Assembly (NCBI RefSeq): GCF_000015285.1
Contig: NC_008709.1
Location: 1,736,001 to 1,800,000 of the forward strand
Source: Psychromonas ingrahamii 37
Lineage (GTDB): Bacteria > Pseudomonadota > Gammaproteobacteria > Enterobacterales > Psychromonadaceae
Direction of reading: 5' to 3'
DNA: 64,000 nt
In this document: piece after piece, positions 1 to 8,002 of the stretch
Position numbering within the stretch: the stretch's first letter is position 1
Layout: every line of letters starts with the position of its first letter
Notes under the pieces: model-generated
What the model saw: the letters and a program-made list of their open reading frames with translations, nothing else
Database searches by the model: none
Told to the model about the DNA's origin: nothing
Translations under genes and position numbers: made by a program

Positions 1-7
1 GAATTGA

Positions 8-280
8 GACCAGCAGGGATTGCTTTGTGAATATTCTGCCGGGCCATCATCCGATACTGTTTGGGCGGAAGACCTTCAGCTGTTTAAAAATACCATAAAA
101 GTGCGCATTGGTGGTAAAACCTACGGTCATGGGAATATCGATAATCAAGCTATGAGTATGAAATAAGAGCGCTTTAGCATAGTTTATCCGCATGATGTGA
201 ATATGTTGCAGCGCGCGGGTATAGAGTTACTCGTTATGAATCTGGACAGCGCATCATTGCTGATACTTGAAGCTGTTTAA
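8..280 (+). other. Possible decayed coding remnant, unidentified
   Basis: One forward frame is open from about base 8 to a TAA at 278-280 except for a single internal TAA at 164-166. The translated pieces look protein-like (for example KNTIKVRIGGKTYGHGN, then YPHDVNMLQRAGIELLV), but I do not recognise the family. No start codon with a ribosome-binding site is visible and the window edge cuts the left side. It may be the tail of a pseudogene, or chance. The rest of the stretch up to 640 shows no supported gene. Confidence 0.25.
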
Positions 281-403
281 TCGCTTAAACTGTTATTTAT
301 ACCCATGTTACTTAAAAATGTTTTGTCAGGCGCAAGGTCTTCGATAAGAGCAAGATGCAACATGACCTTTCGAGCGATTAACTGCGTTAATCCTCTAGCG
401 GTA

Positions 404-427
404 GATGCAAATGCAAGCATTTACATC
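404..427. repeat. Hairpin resembling the GATGCA palindrome family
   Basis: GATGCAAATGC (404-414) and GCATTTACATC (417-427) are inverted copies with one mismatch and a 2-base loop. The core resembles the larger GATGCA hairpins at 41784-41835 and 47742-47790, so this may be a worn member of the same dispersed family. It lies in gene-free sequence and its role is unknown. Confidence 0.4.
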
Positions 428-640
428 TTAAATGGTTATTCCCTTTTCGATGGGTGCAACGCAGCGCTGGTTTTCGAGCTTGCGCCCCGTAGGGCAAGGA
501 AAATTACATCTTGAAGTCTCATGGGTATATAAACATCCATAATCAATAACGCCATTATTTAATAAGGTAACGGTTGTGAAAAGATGCTGTTTTGATAACG
601 AATTGCTGTCGCCCTATGACAGCGATTATTAAGCTAATTT

Positions 641-835
641 ATTAAAGCATATCAAGGGTGATGTCATCAAAGGCATAAACGCTGCCTTGACCGATAAACT
701 TACCAAGCGGTTGCATGCTCCATCTTGAAATTCTTTTAATGCCACCGCCCAGATTCGATTTATAGTGGTTTCTCCTGATCAATGTCAACCTTATTATTTT
801 CCATAAAGCATTAATATATCTGCGCTAAAATATTA
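641..835 (-). pseudogene. Decayed remnant of nosF-nosY-nosL (second nos cluster)
   Basis: Read on the minus strand, this short stretch carries, in order: the end of a NosF-like frame (AQIY, stop, then QEKPL-stop); the start of a NosY-like frame (AVALKEFQDG, with the start ATG changed to ATA); an internal NosY piece (LGKFIGQG); and the NosL C-terminus (VYAFDDITLDML-stop). The intact genes at 13354-16444 read AQIYQYFLG / QEKPL, AVALKEFQDG, LGKFIGQG and VYSFDEISIDML. Large internal deletions have joined the NosY piece in frame to the NosL tail. Weak similarity to nosF may extend right to about 885. The differences are substitutions between similar residues, which points to a diverged second copy that decayed rather than a recent duplication of the neighbouring cluster. 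It cannot be functional. Confidence 0.85.
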
Positions 836-885
836 AAAATCCTATCTTATTGATAATTTTATTGTTTGATTTGTCAATTTTTTAT

Positions 886-1266
886 AACGCTTATTTTTGT
901 CTTTGTGTTCCGATTACAACGCAATAAACCGCTTTATCACTCAATTTAAGCAATCATTATTAAAAACTGAACTAACTCATTGAATATCAATAAAATGTCA
1001 TTTATTGTTTGTTTTCTTTAAAATAAATAACATTAAAATACTTATACCTATTCGATTATCTATTCAGGTGTGGGAAAAATACATAAAAACAAGGCATTGA
1101 TTGCAGTAATAGTCGTTATTCTAAGTACCCAAAACAGCAGGGCACTATTTTTTACGGTTTGAGCTGGCCGCAAAAAAATCAAATAAATGGCAAAGACACT
1201 GTATAACTAGTCTGTTTTTAACCCGCATAAATGAACTCGGATTTGGTATTCATAAAGGAGCAAACC
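886..1266. other. AT-rich intergenic region upstream of the decarboxylase
   Basis: No gene or convincing hairpin is seen. The region is AT-rich and presumably holds the promoter of the following decarboxylase gene. An AAAGGAG ribosome-binding site ends just before the ATG at 1267. Confidence 0.4.
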
Positions 1267-2445
1267 ATGCTGACGCAACCACTAAAATATTATTCACAGT
1301 CTACTTTTGAGCGTATTTGTGCGAAGGCAAAAGAGGTTGAAACCCCCTTTGTCATCATAGACAGTGCCACTGTTGAAGATCATTTTGATGCATTGAGGAA
1401 CAATTTTCCCTGGGCGGAAATCTATTATGCTTTAAAGGCAAATCCTGCTCATGAAATTATTGATATTGTTAATAATAAAGAGGGGGGATTTGATCTTGCC
1501 TCTACCTATGAGCTTGACCGGGTAATCTCCCATGGTACTGATCCGGATCTTATCAGTTATGGCAATACCATCAAAAAACGGGCAGATATTAAATATTTTT
1601 ATGATGCCGGCATAAGAATGTTTGTTACTGATTCAGATGCTGATCTGGCCAATATTGCCGCCATGGCGCCCGGTGCTAAAGTTTACGTCCGTATTCTTAC
1701 GGAAGGCAACTTGACCGCTGACTGGCCGCTGTCGCGTAAATTTGGCTGCCAGCCTGATATGGCAATGGATCTTCTGGTCAAAGCTCAAAAACTGGGTTTA
1801 GAACCTTATGGTGTTTCATTTCATGTCGGCTCGCAACAACGTGATATTGGTGCCTGGGATGGGGCGATTGCGACGGTGAAAGTTATTTTTGAACGTCTTA
1901 AATCAGAAAATAATATTGAATTACAGATGATTAATATGGGGGGAGGTTTTCCTGCTCAGTATATTCATCAGACTAATACTTTAGCAGTCTATGCGGCAGA
2001 AATTCAGCGTTTTCTGATTGAGGATTTCGGTGCAACACTGCCGCGCATTATTCTTGAGCCGGGCCGTTCCTTAGTCGCTAATGCGGGGATCCTGGTGACT
2101 GAAGTGGTGCAGGTTTCACGTAAGAGTAATACTGCGCTACATCGCTGGGTATATACCGATGTTGGGCTGTTTTCTGGAATGATAGAAACCCTTGGGGAGG
2201 CGATTAAATATCCGTTATATTGCGAAACCTCCTCGCCAGGCACGGGGGAGGAATCTGAAGAAGTGGTCATCGCAGGGCCTACCTGTGATAGCGCTGATAT
2301 TTTGTATGAGGATTATAAATACCGACTACCGCATAGCTTGAAAGAAGGAGACCGGCTTTTTTGGTTTTCAACGGGGGCTTATACCACCTCTTATAGTGCG
2401 GTTGAATTTAACGGATTCCCGCCATTAAAATCCTATTTTGTATAA
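1267..2445 (+). CDS. Ornithine/lysine decarboxylase, group IV (alanine-racemase fold)
   Basis: Predicted PLP-dependent decarboxylase of 392 residues that would convert ornithine (possibly also lysine) to putrescine (cadaverine) in the cytoplasm. It belongs to the eukaryotic-type ODC / type III fold family. The PLP lysine sits in YYALKANP (about residue 57), followed by HVGS, a glycine-rich GGGFP phosphate-binding segment and EPGR. The second active-site element, GPTCDSAD with Cys340, comes from the partner subunit in ODC dimers, so the protein is expected to dimerise. I chose ATG 1267 because AAAGGAG lies directly upstream; an in-frame ATG at 1231 would add 12 unconserved residues. The downstream GNAT/nitrilase gene has the same orientation after 190 bases and may act on the amine product. 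Substrate preference cannot be settled from sequence alone. Confidence 0.88.
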   Translation: MLTQPLKYYSQSTFERICAKAKEVETPFVIIDSATVEDHFDALRNNFPWAEIYYALKANPAHEIIDIVNNKEGGFDLASTYELDRVISHGTDPDLISYGNTIKKRADIKYFYDAGIRMFVTDSDADLANIAAMAPGAKVYVRILTEGNLTADWPLSRKFGCQPDMAMDLLVKAQKLGLEPYGVSFHVGSQQRDIGAWDGAIATVKVIFERLKSENNIELQMINMGGGFPAQYIHQTNTLAVYAAEIQRFLIEDFGATLPRIILEPGRSLVANAGILVTEVVQVSRKSNTALHRWVYTDVGLFSGMIETLGEAIKYPLYCETSSPGTGEESEEVVIAGPTCDSADILYEDYKYRLPHSLKEGDRLFWFSTGAYTTSYSAVEFNGFPPLKSYFV

Positions 2446-2635
2446 TCAGAAAACAGCTGGCGGTTTTTTTATACAGCGCACGAAAAGGGAGATATGCGGG
2501 TGACTGCATCCAGTATATAATCAAATTTTTTGTTTAGCACTGAGCAGCAACTTCTCCCATGGAATTTGCACAATACAGAACAGCGGAATAAATACACCGA
2601 TTCTAATCCGCTGTTGATTATTTAAAGGAAAAATT

Positions 2636-4162
2636 ATGGAAGCCAATCATGTTGAAGTCAGGCATTTAACCAAGCAGGATATGCAGGAACTGCAAAATGC
2701 CTGTGCAGATGTATACCACATAGACAAACTTAATACTTGGGATGAATATGCTATAGATACCCTGTTAAGCCGTTTTCCCGATGGGCAAATATGTGTTTGT
2801 GTGGACGGTAAAGTGGTCGGTTGTGCTTTGTCATTAATCATTGATTACGCAAAATTTGGCGATGATCATACTTATAATGAAATCACCTCAAATATGACTT
2901 TTACTAAGCATGATCCGGATGGGGATGTTCTATATGGTATTGAAGTGTTTATTCATCCTGACTATCGGGGATTAAGACTGGCACGTCGTTTATATGTGGC
3001 AAGAAAAGAGTTATGTGAAAATCTTAATTTGCGTTCCATTATGGCGGGTGGTCGTATGCCCAATTATTCAAAATTTGCGGATCAATTCACTGCCAAACAA
3101 TATATAACCAAAGTAAAAGAAAAAGAAATTTATGATCCGGTATTAAGTTTTCAATTAGCCAATGATTTTTTTGTGCGTAAGCTGCTCAAAAATTACCTTG
3201 CCGGTGATGTTGAGTCAATGGAATATGCCACCTTATTAGAATGGCCAAATATTTATTATACCCGTTCAGTTAAACTGATTAATGCACCTAAAACAGAAGT
3301 GCGTATTGGTTTAGTACAATGGCAAATGCGCAGCATGGCCGATTTGAATGATCTCTATGAACAAATTGAATTTTTTGTGGATGCGGTATCGGATTATGAA
3401 AGTGACTTTATTCTTTTTCCGGAACTGTTTAACGCACCTCTGATGGCCCAATTCCATCATTTAAATATTCCGGAAACTATCCGTAAGTTAGCGGATTATA
3501 CTATTCCGATTCGTGATAAATTTATTGAGTTTGCTATTACCTACAATATCAATATTATCACCGGCAGCATGCCCTATGTGGTTGACGACAAGCTCTATAA
3601 TTCCGGGTTTTTATGCCGCCGGGACGGGACTTGGGAGCGTTATGATAAATTACACGTCACCCCTTCAGAAAAAAGAAATTGGATAATGACCGGAGGGGAT
3701 AAGATTGAAGTCTTTGATACCGACTGTGGCAAAGTGGGGATTATGATCTGCTACGATGTTGAATTTCCAGAATATGTGCGTTTATTGGCTGATCAAGGTA
3801 TGAATATCTTATTTGTGCCCTTTTTAACTGATACTCAAAATGGTTACACTCGTGTGCGTCATTGTGCCATGGCACGTGCGATTGAAAATGAGTGTTATGT
3901 GGCTATTGCAGGGGCGGTCGGTAACCTTGCCCGGGTCAATAATATGGATATTCAGTATGCGCAATCTGCATTGTTTACGCCTTCTGATTTTGCATTTCCA
4001 ACCACAGGTATTAAAGCGGAAGCAACCCCTAACTCTGAAATGAGCTTAATTGTGGATGTTAATTTAGATCTCTTAAAAGCATTACATAACCACGGCAGTG
4101 TGCATGCGATGAAAGATCGCCGCCATGATCTGTATTCGCTTAAACGTATAGATAAACAATGA
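2636..4162 (+). CDS. GNAT acetyltransferase / carbon-nitrogen hydrolase fusion
   Basis: Two-domain protein of 508 residues. Residues about 5-190 are a GNAT N-acyltransferase with the acetyl-CoA loop near RGLRLARRLY (about residue 112). Residues about 220-500 are a nitrilase-superfamily amidase with the expected triad: Glu263 in FPELFNAP, Lys338 in YDKLHVTP, Cys372 in MICYDVEFPE. The architecture is that of the uncharacterised B. subtilis YhcX group. An AAAGGA site precedes the ATG. Carbon-nitrogen hydrolases of this class include N-carbamoylputrescine amidase. With a diamine-producing decarboxylase next door, I infer a role in acylating or deacylating polyamines, but the substrate is unknown. 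Confidence 0.85.
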   Translation: MEANHVEVRHLTKQDMQELQNACADVYHIDKLNTWDEYAIDTLLSRFPDGQICVCVDGKVVGCALSLIIDYAKFGDDHTYNEITSNMTFTKHDPDGDVLYGIEVFIHPDYRGLRLARRLYVARKELCENLNLRSIMAGGRMPNYSKFADQFTAKQYITKVKEKEIYDPVLSFQLANDFFVRKLLKNYLAGDVESMEYATLLEWPNIYYTRSVKLINAPKTEVRIGLVQWQMRSMADLNDLYEQIEFFVDAVSDYESDFILFPELFNAPLMAQFHHLNIPETIRKLADYTIPIRDKFIEFAITYNINIITGSMPYVVDDKLYNSGFLCRRDGTWERYDKLHVTPSEKRNWIMTGGDKIEVFDTDCGKVGIMICYDVEFPEYVRLLADQGMNILFVPFLTDTQNGYTRVRHCAMARAIENECYVAIAGAVGNLARVNNMDIQYAQSALFTPSDFAFPTTGIKAEATPNSEMSLIVDVNLDLLKALHNHGSVHAMKDRRHDLYSLKRIDKQ

Positions 4163-4179
4163 ACACGATATGGTGAAAG

Positions 4180-4400
4180 GCTGAAGGCTATAAAGAGCTG
4201 AAAAGCTCGAAGCTCGAAGCTCGAAAGCTCGAAGCTCTAAAGCTCGAAGCTCGAAGCCCGAAAGCTCGAAGCTCGAAAGCTCGAAGCTCTAAAGCTCGAA
4301 AGCCCGAAAGCTCGAAGCTCGAAAGCTCGAAGCCCGAAAGCTCACAACTCGACAGCTGGCAGCTGACAGCTAACAGCTGATCGCTGAAGGCTGTTCGCTG
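4180..4400. repeat. Heptamer/octamer array, AAGCTCG type
   Basis: About 28 tandem units of 7 or 8 bases with an AGCT core, mainly AAGCTCG and AAAGCTCG with AAGCCCG and AAGCTCT variants. It ends in diverged units such as ACAGCTG and GCAGCTG. The array fills most of the space between the convergent GNAT/nitrilase and dld-II genes. No protein or recognised mobile element is associated. It is the longest uninterrupted member of the AGC-core array family in this window. Confidence 0.9.
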
Positions 4401-4416
4401 CGCTTCTCTTTTATAA

Positions 4417-7248
4417 CTAAGCGCTCACCTCATCGACCAAATACAAAATAGACTGATAAGGAATGCCGCTATGGTGGGATAAACCTATCTCACAGGTGCG
4501 GCTATTGCTGAAGCCGCGCGAGCAGTTGTCCGGTACTTGCTCTTTGAGTGTCTGCAGTGCTGCTGCATTGAGTTCAGGCGTGGTAAAGCCTTTATCACCC
4601 GCCCAACCACAGCACTCAATATGCTCAGGTACAATCACTTTTGAGGCGCAGGCATTGGCGAGTGTAAGCATGCTGTCTGCCAGACCCATACGTCGTGCAC
4701 TGCAGGTAATATGAAGCATCACTGCTTCTTTAACGGGTGAAAGTGTTAAATATTCGAGCAGATAGTTGAGCACAAAAGCTGTGGGCTCTAAAATTTCCAT
4801 CGGTTGGGTAAACTGCTCAAGACTGTATTTTGCACAGGGACTGGTATCCATTAAAATTGGCCACTTGCCCTGCTCGCTTGCTTGCCAGAGTGCATCTTCT
4901 AACTGCTGTGATTTTTGCTTAGCAATGACTGTCATGCCCTTGCTGTCGTAGGGCATACCACAGCATTGGTCGCTCAAAGCGTCAGGAATAATAATTTCAA
5001 AGCCGGCTTTGATAAGCAGAGAGGTGGTCACTTCCGTAAGCGGGCGAGCATCACTATTGCCTGCTTGTTGTCCCATGGTGCGACTGGCGCAGGAAGGCAA
5101 GTAAACAACCTTTTTACCATTTCCTGTTTTGTTAGTGACCTTAGTGTTTTTCGGCTGGTGGGGATTAGAAGTCGGCAGTTCAGGTATCCACATGGGTGTT
5201 TTGCCGGCGCTTAGCTTGCGCAATCCGTTAGTGACTTTACCGACGACTTCCTCACCAAGGGTTTTCTGCGCAAGTGTATTCACCTTAAATCCGACATTAA
5301 CCATCTTGGTGGTGGCCGAGAAATGATTGGCTGTCCAGCGGGCAATAGTGTTGTATTTCTGATATTTAGTGGTGCGCAGTTTTTTCACCAGATCGCCGGT
5401 ATTAATACCGACCGGGCAGCGCTCGGCGCACAGGCCGGTAGCGGCACAGGTATCAACCCCCTGGTATTCAAAGACCTTACGGAATTCTTCTAAATTGTCT
5501 GTTTCGCCTGCGGCTTCTCGGCGTTGCAGTTCGCGATATAAGACAATACGCTGGCGCGGTGACAGGGACAGTGTGCGTGAAGGGCAGACCGGTTCACAAA
5601 AACCACATTCAATACAACGATCAATCAAATCATCGGCTTTGGGCATTGGTTTGAGGTTTTTAAGGTGTGAATGCGGATCATCATTAATAATTACCCCGGG
5701 GTTTAATATGCCCAGGGGATCAAATAAAGCTTTAATCTGCTGCATCAGGGCATGGCCATCTTTACCCCATTCAAGCTCAACATAGGGAGCCATATTACGG
5801 CCTGTCCCATGTTCCGCTTTTAATGAACCTTGATATTTCACTGCAACTAACTCAGCCACGGCATCCATAAAGTCGCCATAGCGTTTGATTTCAGCGGGTA
5901 AGTCAAATCCCTGAGTGAAGACAAAGTGCAGGTTACCTTCCAGCGCATGGCCAAAAATAATCGCTTCATCGTAATGAAACTTATCGAAAAGCTGCTGTAA
6001 ATCACGTACCCCGGCGGCTAAGTATTCCACAGGAAAGGCCACGTCTTCAATGATAACGCTAGTGCCAACCTCACGTACTGCGCCAACGGCCGGGAACATG
6101 CCTTTACGAATACCCCATAGGGTGGCGACAGTCTCGGCATCGCTGGTAAAAGCGATCGATTCAATCACTTTAAATTGGCTGGCTGTTTGCATAATGGCGG
6201 CGCATTGTTGCTCTAAGCTTGCCTTGTCACCAGCACGTGATTCAATCAATAGTGTACCGGCTTCTAAATCCAAGTCTTTGATAAAATCAGGCATGCCGGC
6301 TGCATCTGCTACCGAACGCATTGCGCGTCCATCCATCATTTCAACTGCGGAGACGGGACTTTTTGCTAAAGCGGTAACTGCTTGACTGGCTTCTTCAATG
6401 TCCTTAAAGACAATCAAAGCAGAGGCTTTGTGCGGGTGATCTATGACTGTGTTATAGGTTATTTCAGCAATAAAGCCTAAAGTACCTTCAGAACCTATCA
6501 TCAGGTGTTTGATCACATCGATCGGATCTGAATAATCAACTAAGGCATTGATTGAATAGCCAGTGGTATTTTTCAGGCGATATTTATGGCGGATACGCTG
6601 CGCCAATTCGTCATTATTTTTGACATCAGCACAGAGTTTTTTAATACCTGAAACTAATGCCGACTGCTTAATTTCAAAAGCTTCAATACTGGCTTTGTCC
6701 GACGTATCGAGCAGGGTCCCGTCCGTAAAAACTAACTTCATGCTGTCAACGGTGCGGTAAGTATTTTGTGCTGTCCCGCAACACATTCCGCTGGCATTAT
6801 TCGCCGCAATGCCACCAATTTTACAGGTGTTGATAGAGGCCGGATCCGGGCCTATTTTACGCCCGAATGACGCCAGATATTTATTGGCATCTGCGCCAAT
6901 AACGCCGGGCTGCAGGGTGATTTTATGGCCATCGTTGTGAATACTGTGACCGCGCCAATCATCGGTGAGCATAATTAAAACAGAATCCGATACCGCTTGA
7001 CCTGATAAACTGGTGCCTGCTGCTCGAAAGGTACAAGGAAGGTTAAGCTTAGCGCAGGCCTGAATAGTAAAAATAACTTCATCAAGGTTTTTTAAACGGA
7101 CCACCATTTTGGGAATTAAGCGGTAAAAGCTGGCATCTGTCCCGTAGGCAAGCAGCAAAGCCTCTTCGGTGAAAATACGCTCATGATTAATCTTTGTGGT
7201 CAGCAAATCCTGCAGTTGTTGGTAGTTATGTTGATCGTTATTTTCCAT
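4417..7248 (-). CDS. dld-II: D-lactate dehydrogenase Dld-II (FAD and Fe-S)
   Basis: Respiratory flavoprotein of 943 residues predicted to oxidise D-lactate to pyruvate at the cytoplasmic face of the membrane, passing electrons through Fe-S centres towards quinone. The N-terminal half is an FAD_binding_4 / FAD-oxidase_C module (GTSLSGQAVSD, GADANKYLASFGRKIGPDP, EHGTGRNMAPY). Two ferredoxin motifs follow (CIECGFCEPVCP and CAATGLCAERCP), then C-terminal CCG-type cysteine clusters (CCGMPYDSKG and CCGWAGDKGF). Length and order match the Shewanella Dld-II group. It is the last gene of lldP-lldE-lldF-lldG-dld-II, a gene set known in Shewanella as the lactate-use locus. Its ATG overlaps the stop of a 34-codon mini-ORF (TAATG), so translation is probably coupled. 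The paralogue YdiJ at 48073 is longer and distinct. Confidence 0.9.
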   Translation of the reverse strand: MENNDQHNYQQLQDLLTTKINHERIFTEEALLLAYGTDASFYRLIPKMVVRLKNLDEVIFTIQACAKLNLPCTFRAAGTSLSGQAVSDSVLIMLTDDWRGHSIHNDGHKITLQPGVIGADANKYLASFGRKIGPDPASINTCKIGGIAANNASGMCCGTAQNTYRTVDSMKLVFTDGTLLDTSDKASIEAFEIKQSALVSGIKKLCADVKNNDELAQRIRHKYRLKNTTGYSINALVDYSDPIDVIKHLMIGSEGTLGFIAEITYNTVIDHPHKASALIVFKDIEEASQAVTALAKSPVSAVEMMDGRAMRSVADAAGMPDFIKDLDLEAGTLLIESRAGDKASLEQQCAAIMQTASQFKVIESIAFTSDAETVATLWGIRKGMFPAVGAVREVGTSVIIEDVAFPVEYLAAGVRDLQQLFDKFHYDEAIIFGHALEGNLHFVFTQGFDLPAEIKRYGDFMDAVAELVAVKYQGSLKAEHGTGRNMAPYVELEWGKDGHALMQQIKALFDPLGILNPGVIINDDPHSHLKNLKPMPKADDLIDRCIECGFCEPVCPSRTLSLSPRQRIVLYRELQRREAAGETDNLEEFRKVFEYQGVDTCAATGLCAERCPVGINTGDLVKKLRTTKYQKYNTIARWTANHFSATTKMVNVGFKVNTLAQKTLGEEVVGKVTNGLRKLSAGKTPMWIPELPTSNPHQPKNTKVTNKTGNGKKVVYLPSCASRTMGQQAGNSDARPLTEVTTSLLIKAGFEIIIPDALSDQCCGMPYDSKGMTVIAKQKSQQLEDALWQASEQGKWPILMDTSPCAKYSLEQFTQPMEILEPTAFVLNYLLEYLTLSPVKEAVMLHITCSARRMGLADSMLTLANACASKVIVPEHIECCGWAGDKGFTTPELNAAALQTLKEQVPDNCSRGFSNSRTCEIGLSHHSGIPYQSILYLVDEVSA

Positions 7249-7352
7249 TATAGTTCCTCAATCAAAATTACCACTAATTGGCTGGGTCCATGGGCACCGT
7301 AAGTCAGTTGTTGGTGGTTATATTGGTCATTATATTGGTCGTTATATTGCAT
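7248..7352 (-). other. Chimeric mini-ORF from duplicated lldG/dld-II junction
   Basis: A 34-codon open frame fits exactly between lldG and dld-II and overlaps both neighbours as TAATG. Its first half (MQYNDQYNDQYNHQQL) resembles the Dld-II N-terminus (MENNDQHNYQQL), with a small internal repeat of NDQY. Its second half (TYGAHGPSQLVVILIEEL) is a near copy of the LldG C-terminus (AYGAHGPSQLVVILIEDM). This is what a tandem duplication across the lldG-stop/dld-start junction would leave after shrinkage. A stable functional peptide is not implied; the frame may persist because it keeps translation coupled along the operon. Confidence 0.8.
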
Positions 7353-8002
7353 TACATATCCTCAATCAAAATCACGACCAATTGACTTGGTCCATGGGCA
7401 CCGTAAGCCAATGTTTGCTGTATATCTGCGGTTTTTGACGGACCGGAAACTAAGACGATATTGGTCGGCATATTGTTCTGCCATGCCTGCATTTCCATCA
7501 GCTCTGCAAAGTTGCTGACAATAGTTGAGCGTTTGATCAGGGCAATGTGGCAGGGTGGCACTAATGAAAGGGTTCTTGGCTCGGAAACATCCGGCCACAA
7601 TACTAATGTACCCGTGTCTGCGATGCCGGCCCGGCAATGCGTAATGCCCGCATCAACATTATTAAACAGACTCGACTTCCAATCCTTGATATCGTTGTCA
7701 AAAAACACTGTTTTTAATGATTTAGTCGCTTGAATTATATGTTCATGAAATTCACCACTGGTGCCCAGAGCAATGTGCTCAAGCTGTTTACCGACGGCGA
7801 CTTCCTCTATTAGCTTGCTGAGTGCTTTATGGCTCGTTGAAATCACTTCGGCATGACTGGCCGATAATCCGGCAATAAAACGTTCTGTTATCACCTTTTC
7901 ATCCTCGCTCACCCAAGGCTGATATATGATAGTTTCCATGGCTTTTGCTTCGGGCTTGGCATCACGAAGGCGAGATAGAATGGCATTTCTTGCGCTGCTC
8001 AT
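7352..8002 (-). CDS. lldG: L-lactate utilisation protein LldG/LutC
   Basis: LUD-domain protein of 216 residues, the small third component of the L-lactate dehydrogenase complex LldEFG (LutABC), which oxidises L-lactate to pyruvate. The LUD fold is recognised from the central GITHCRAGIADTGTLVLWPDVSEPR segment region and the C-terminal AYGAHGPSQLVVILIEDM. Its ATG overlaps the lldF stop as ATGA, indicating translational coupling. It contains no Fe-S motif, as expected for this subunit. The last 18 codons are partly duplicated just downstream, in the mini-ORF at 7248-7352. Confidence 0.9.
   Translation of the reverse strand: MSSARNAILSRLRDAKPEAKAMETIIYQPWVSEDEKVITERFIAGLSASHAEVISTSHKALSKLIEEVAVGKQLEHIALGTSGEFHEHIIQATKSLKTVFFDNDIKDWKSSLFNNVDAGITHCRAGIADTGTLVLWPDVSEPRTLSLVPPCHIALIKRSTIVSNFAELMEMQAWQNNMPTNIVLVSGPSKTADIQQTLAYGAHGPSQLVVILIEDM

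Noticed and set aside
305-514. 69-codon forward frame
   Set aside because: Overlaps a GATGCA-type hairpin, has no ribosome-binding site and an unstructured composition.
4180-4400. CRISPR array
   Set aside because: Units are 7-8 bases with no spacers and no cas genes in the window.
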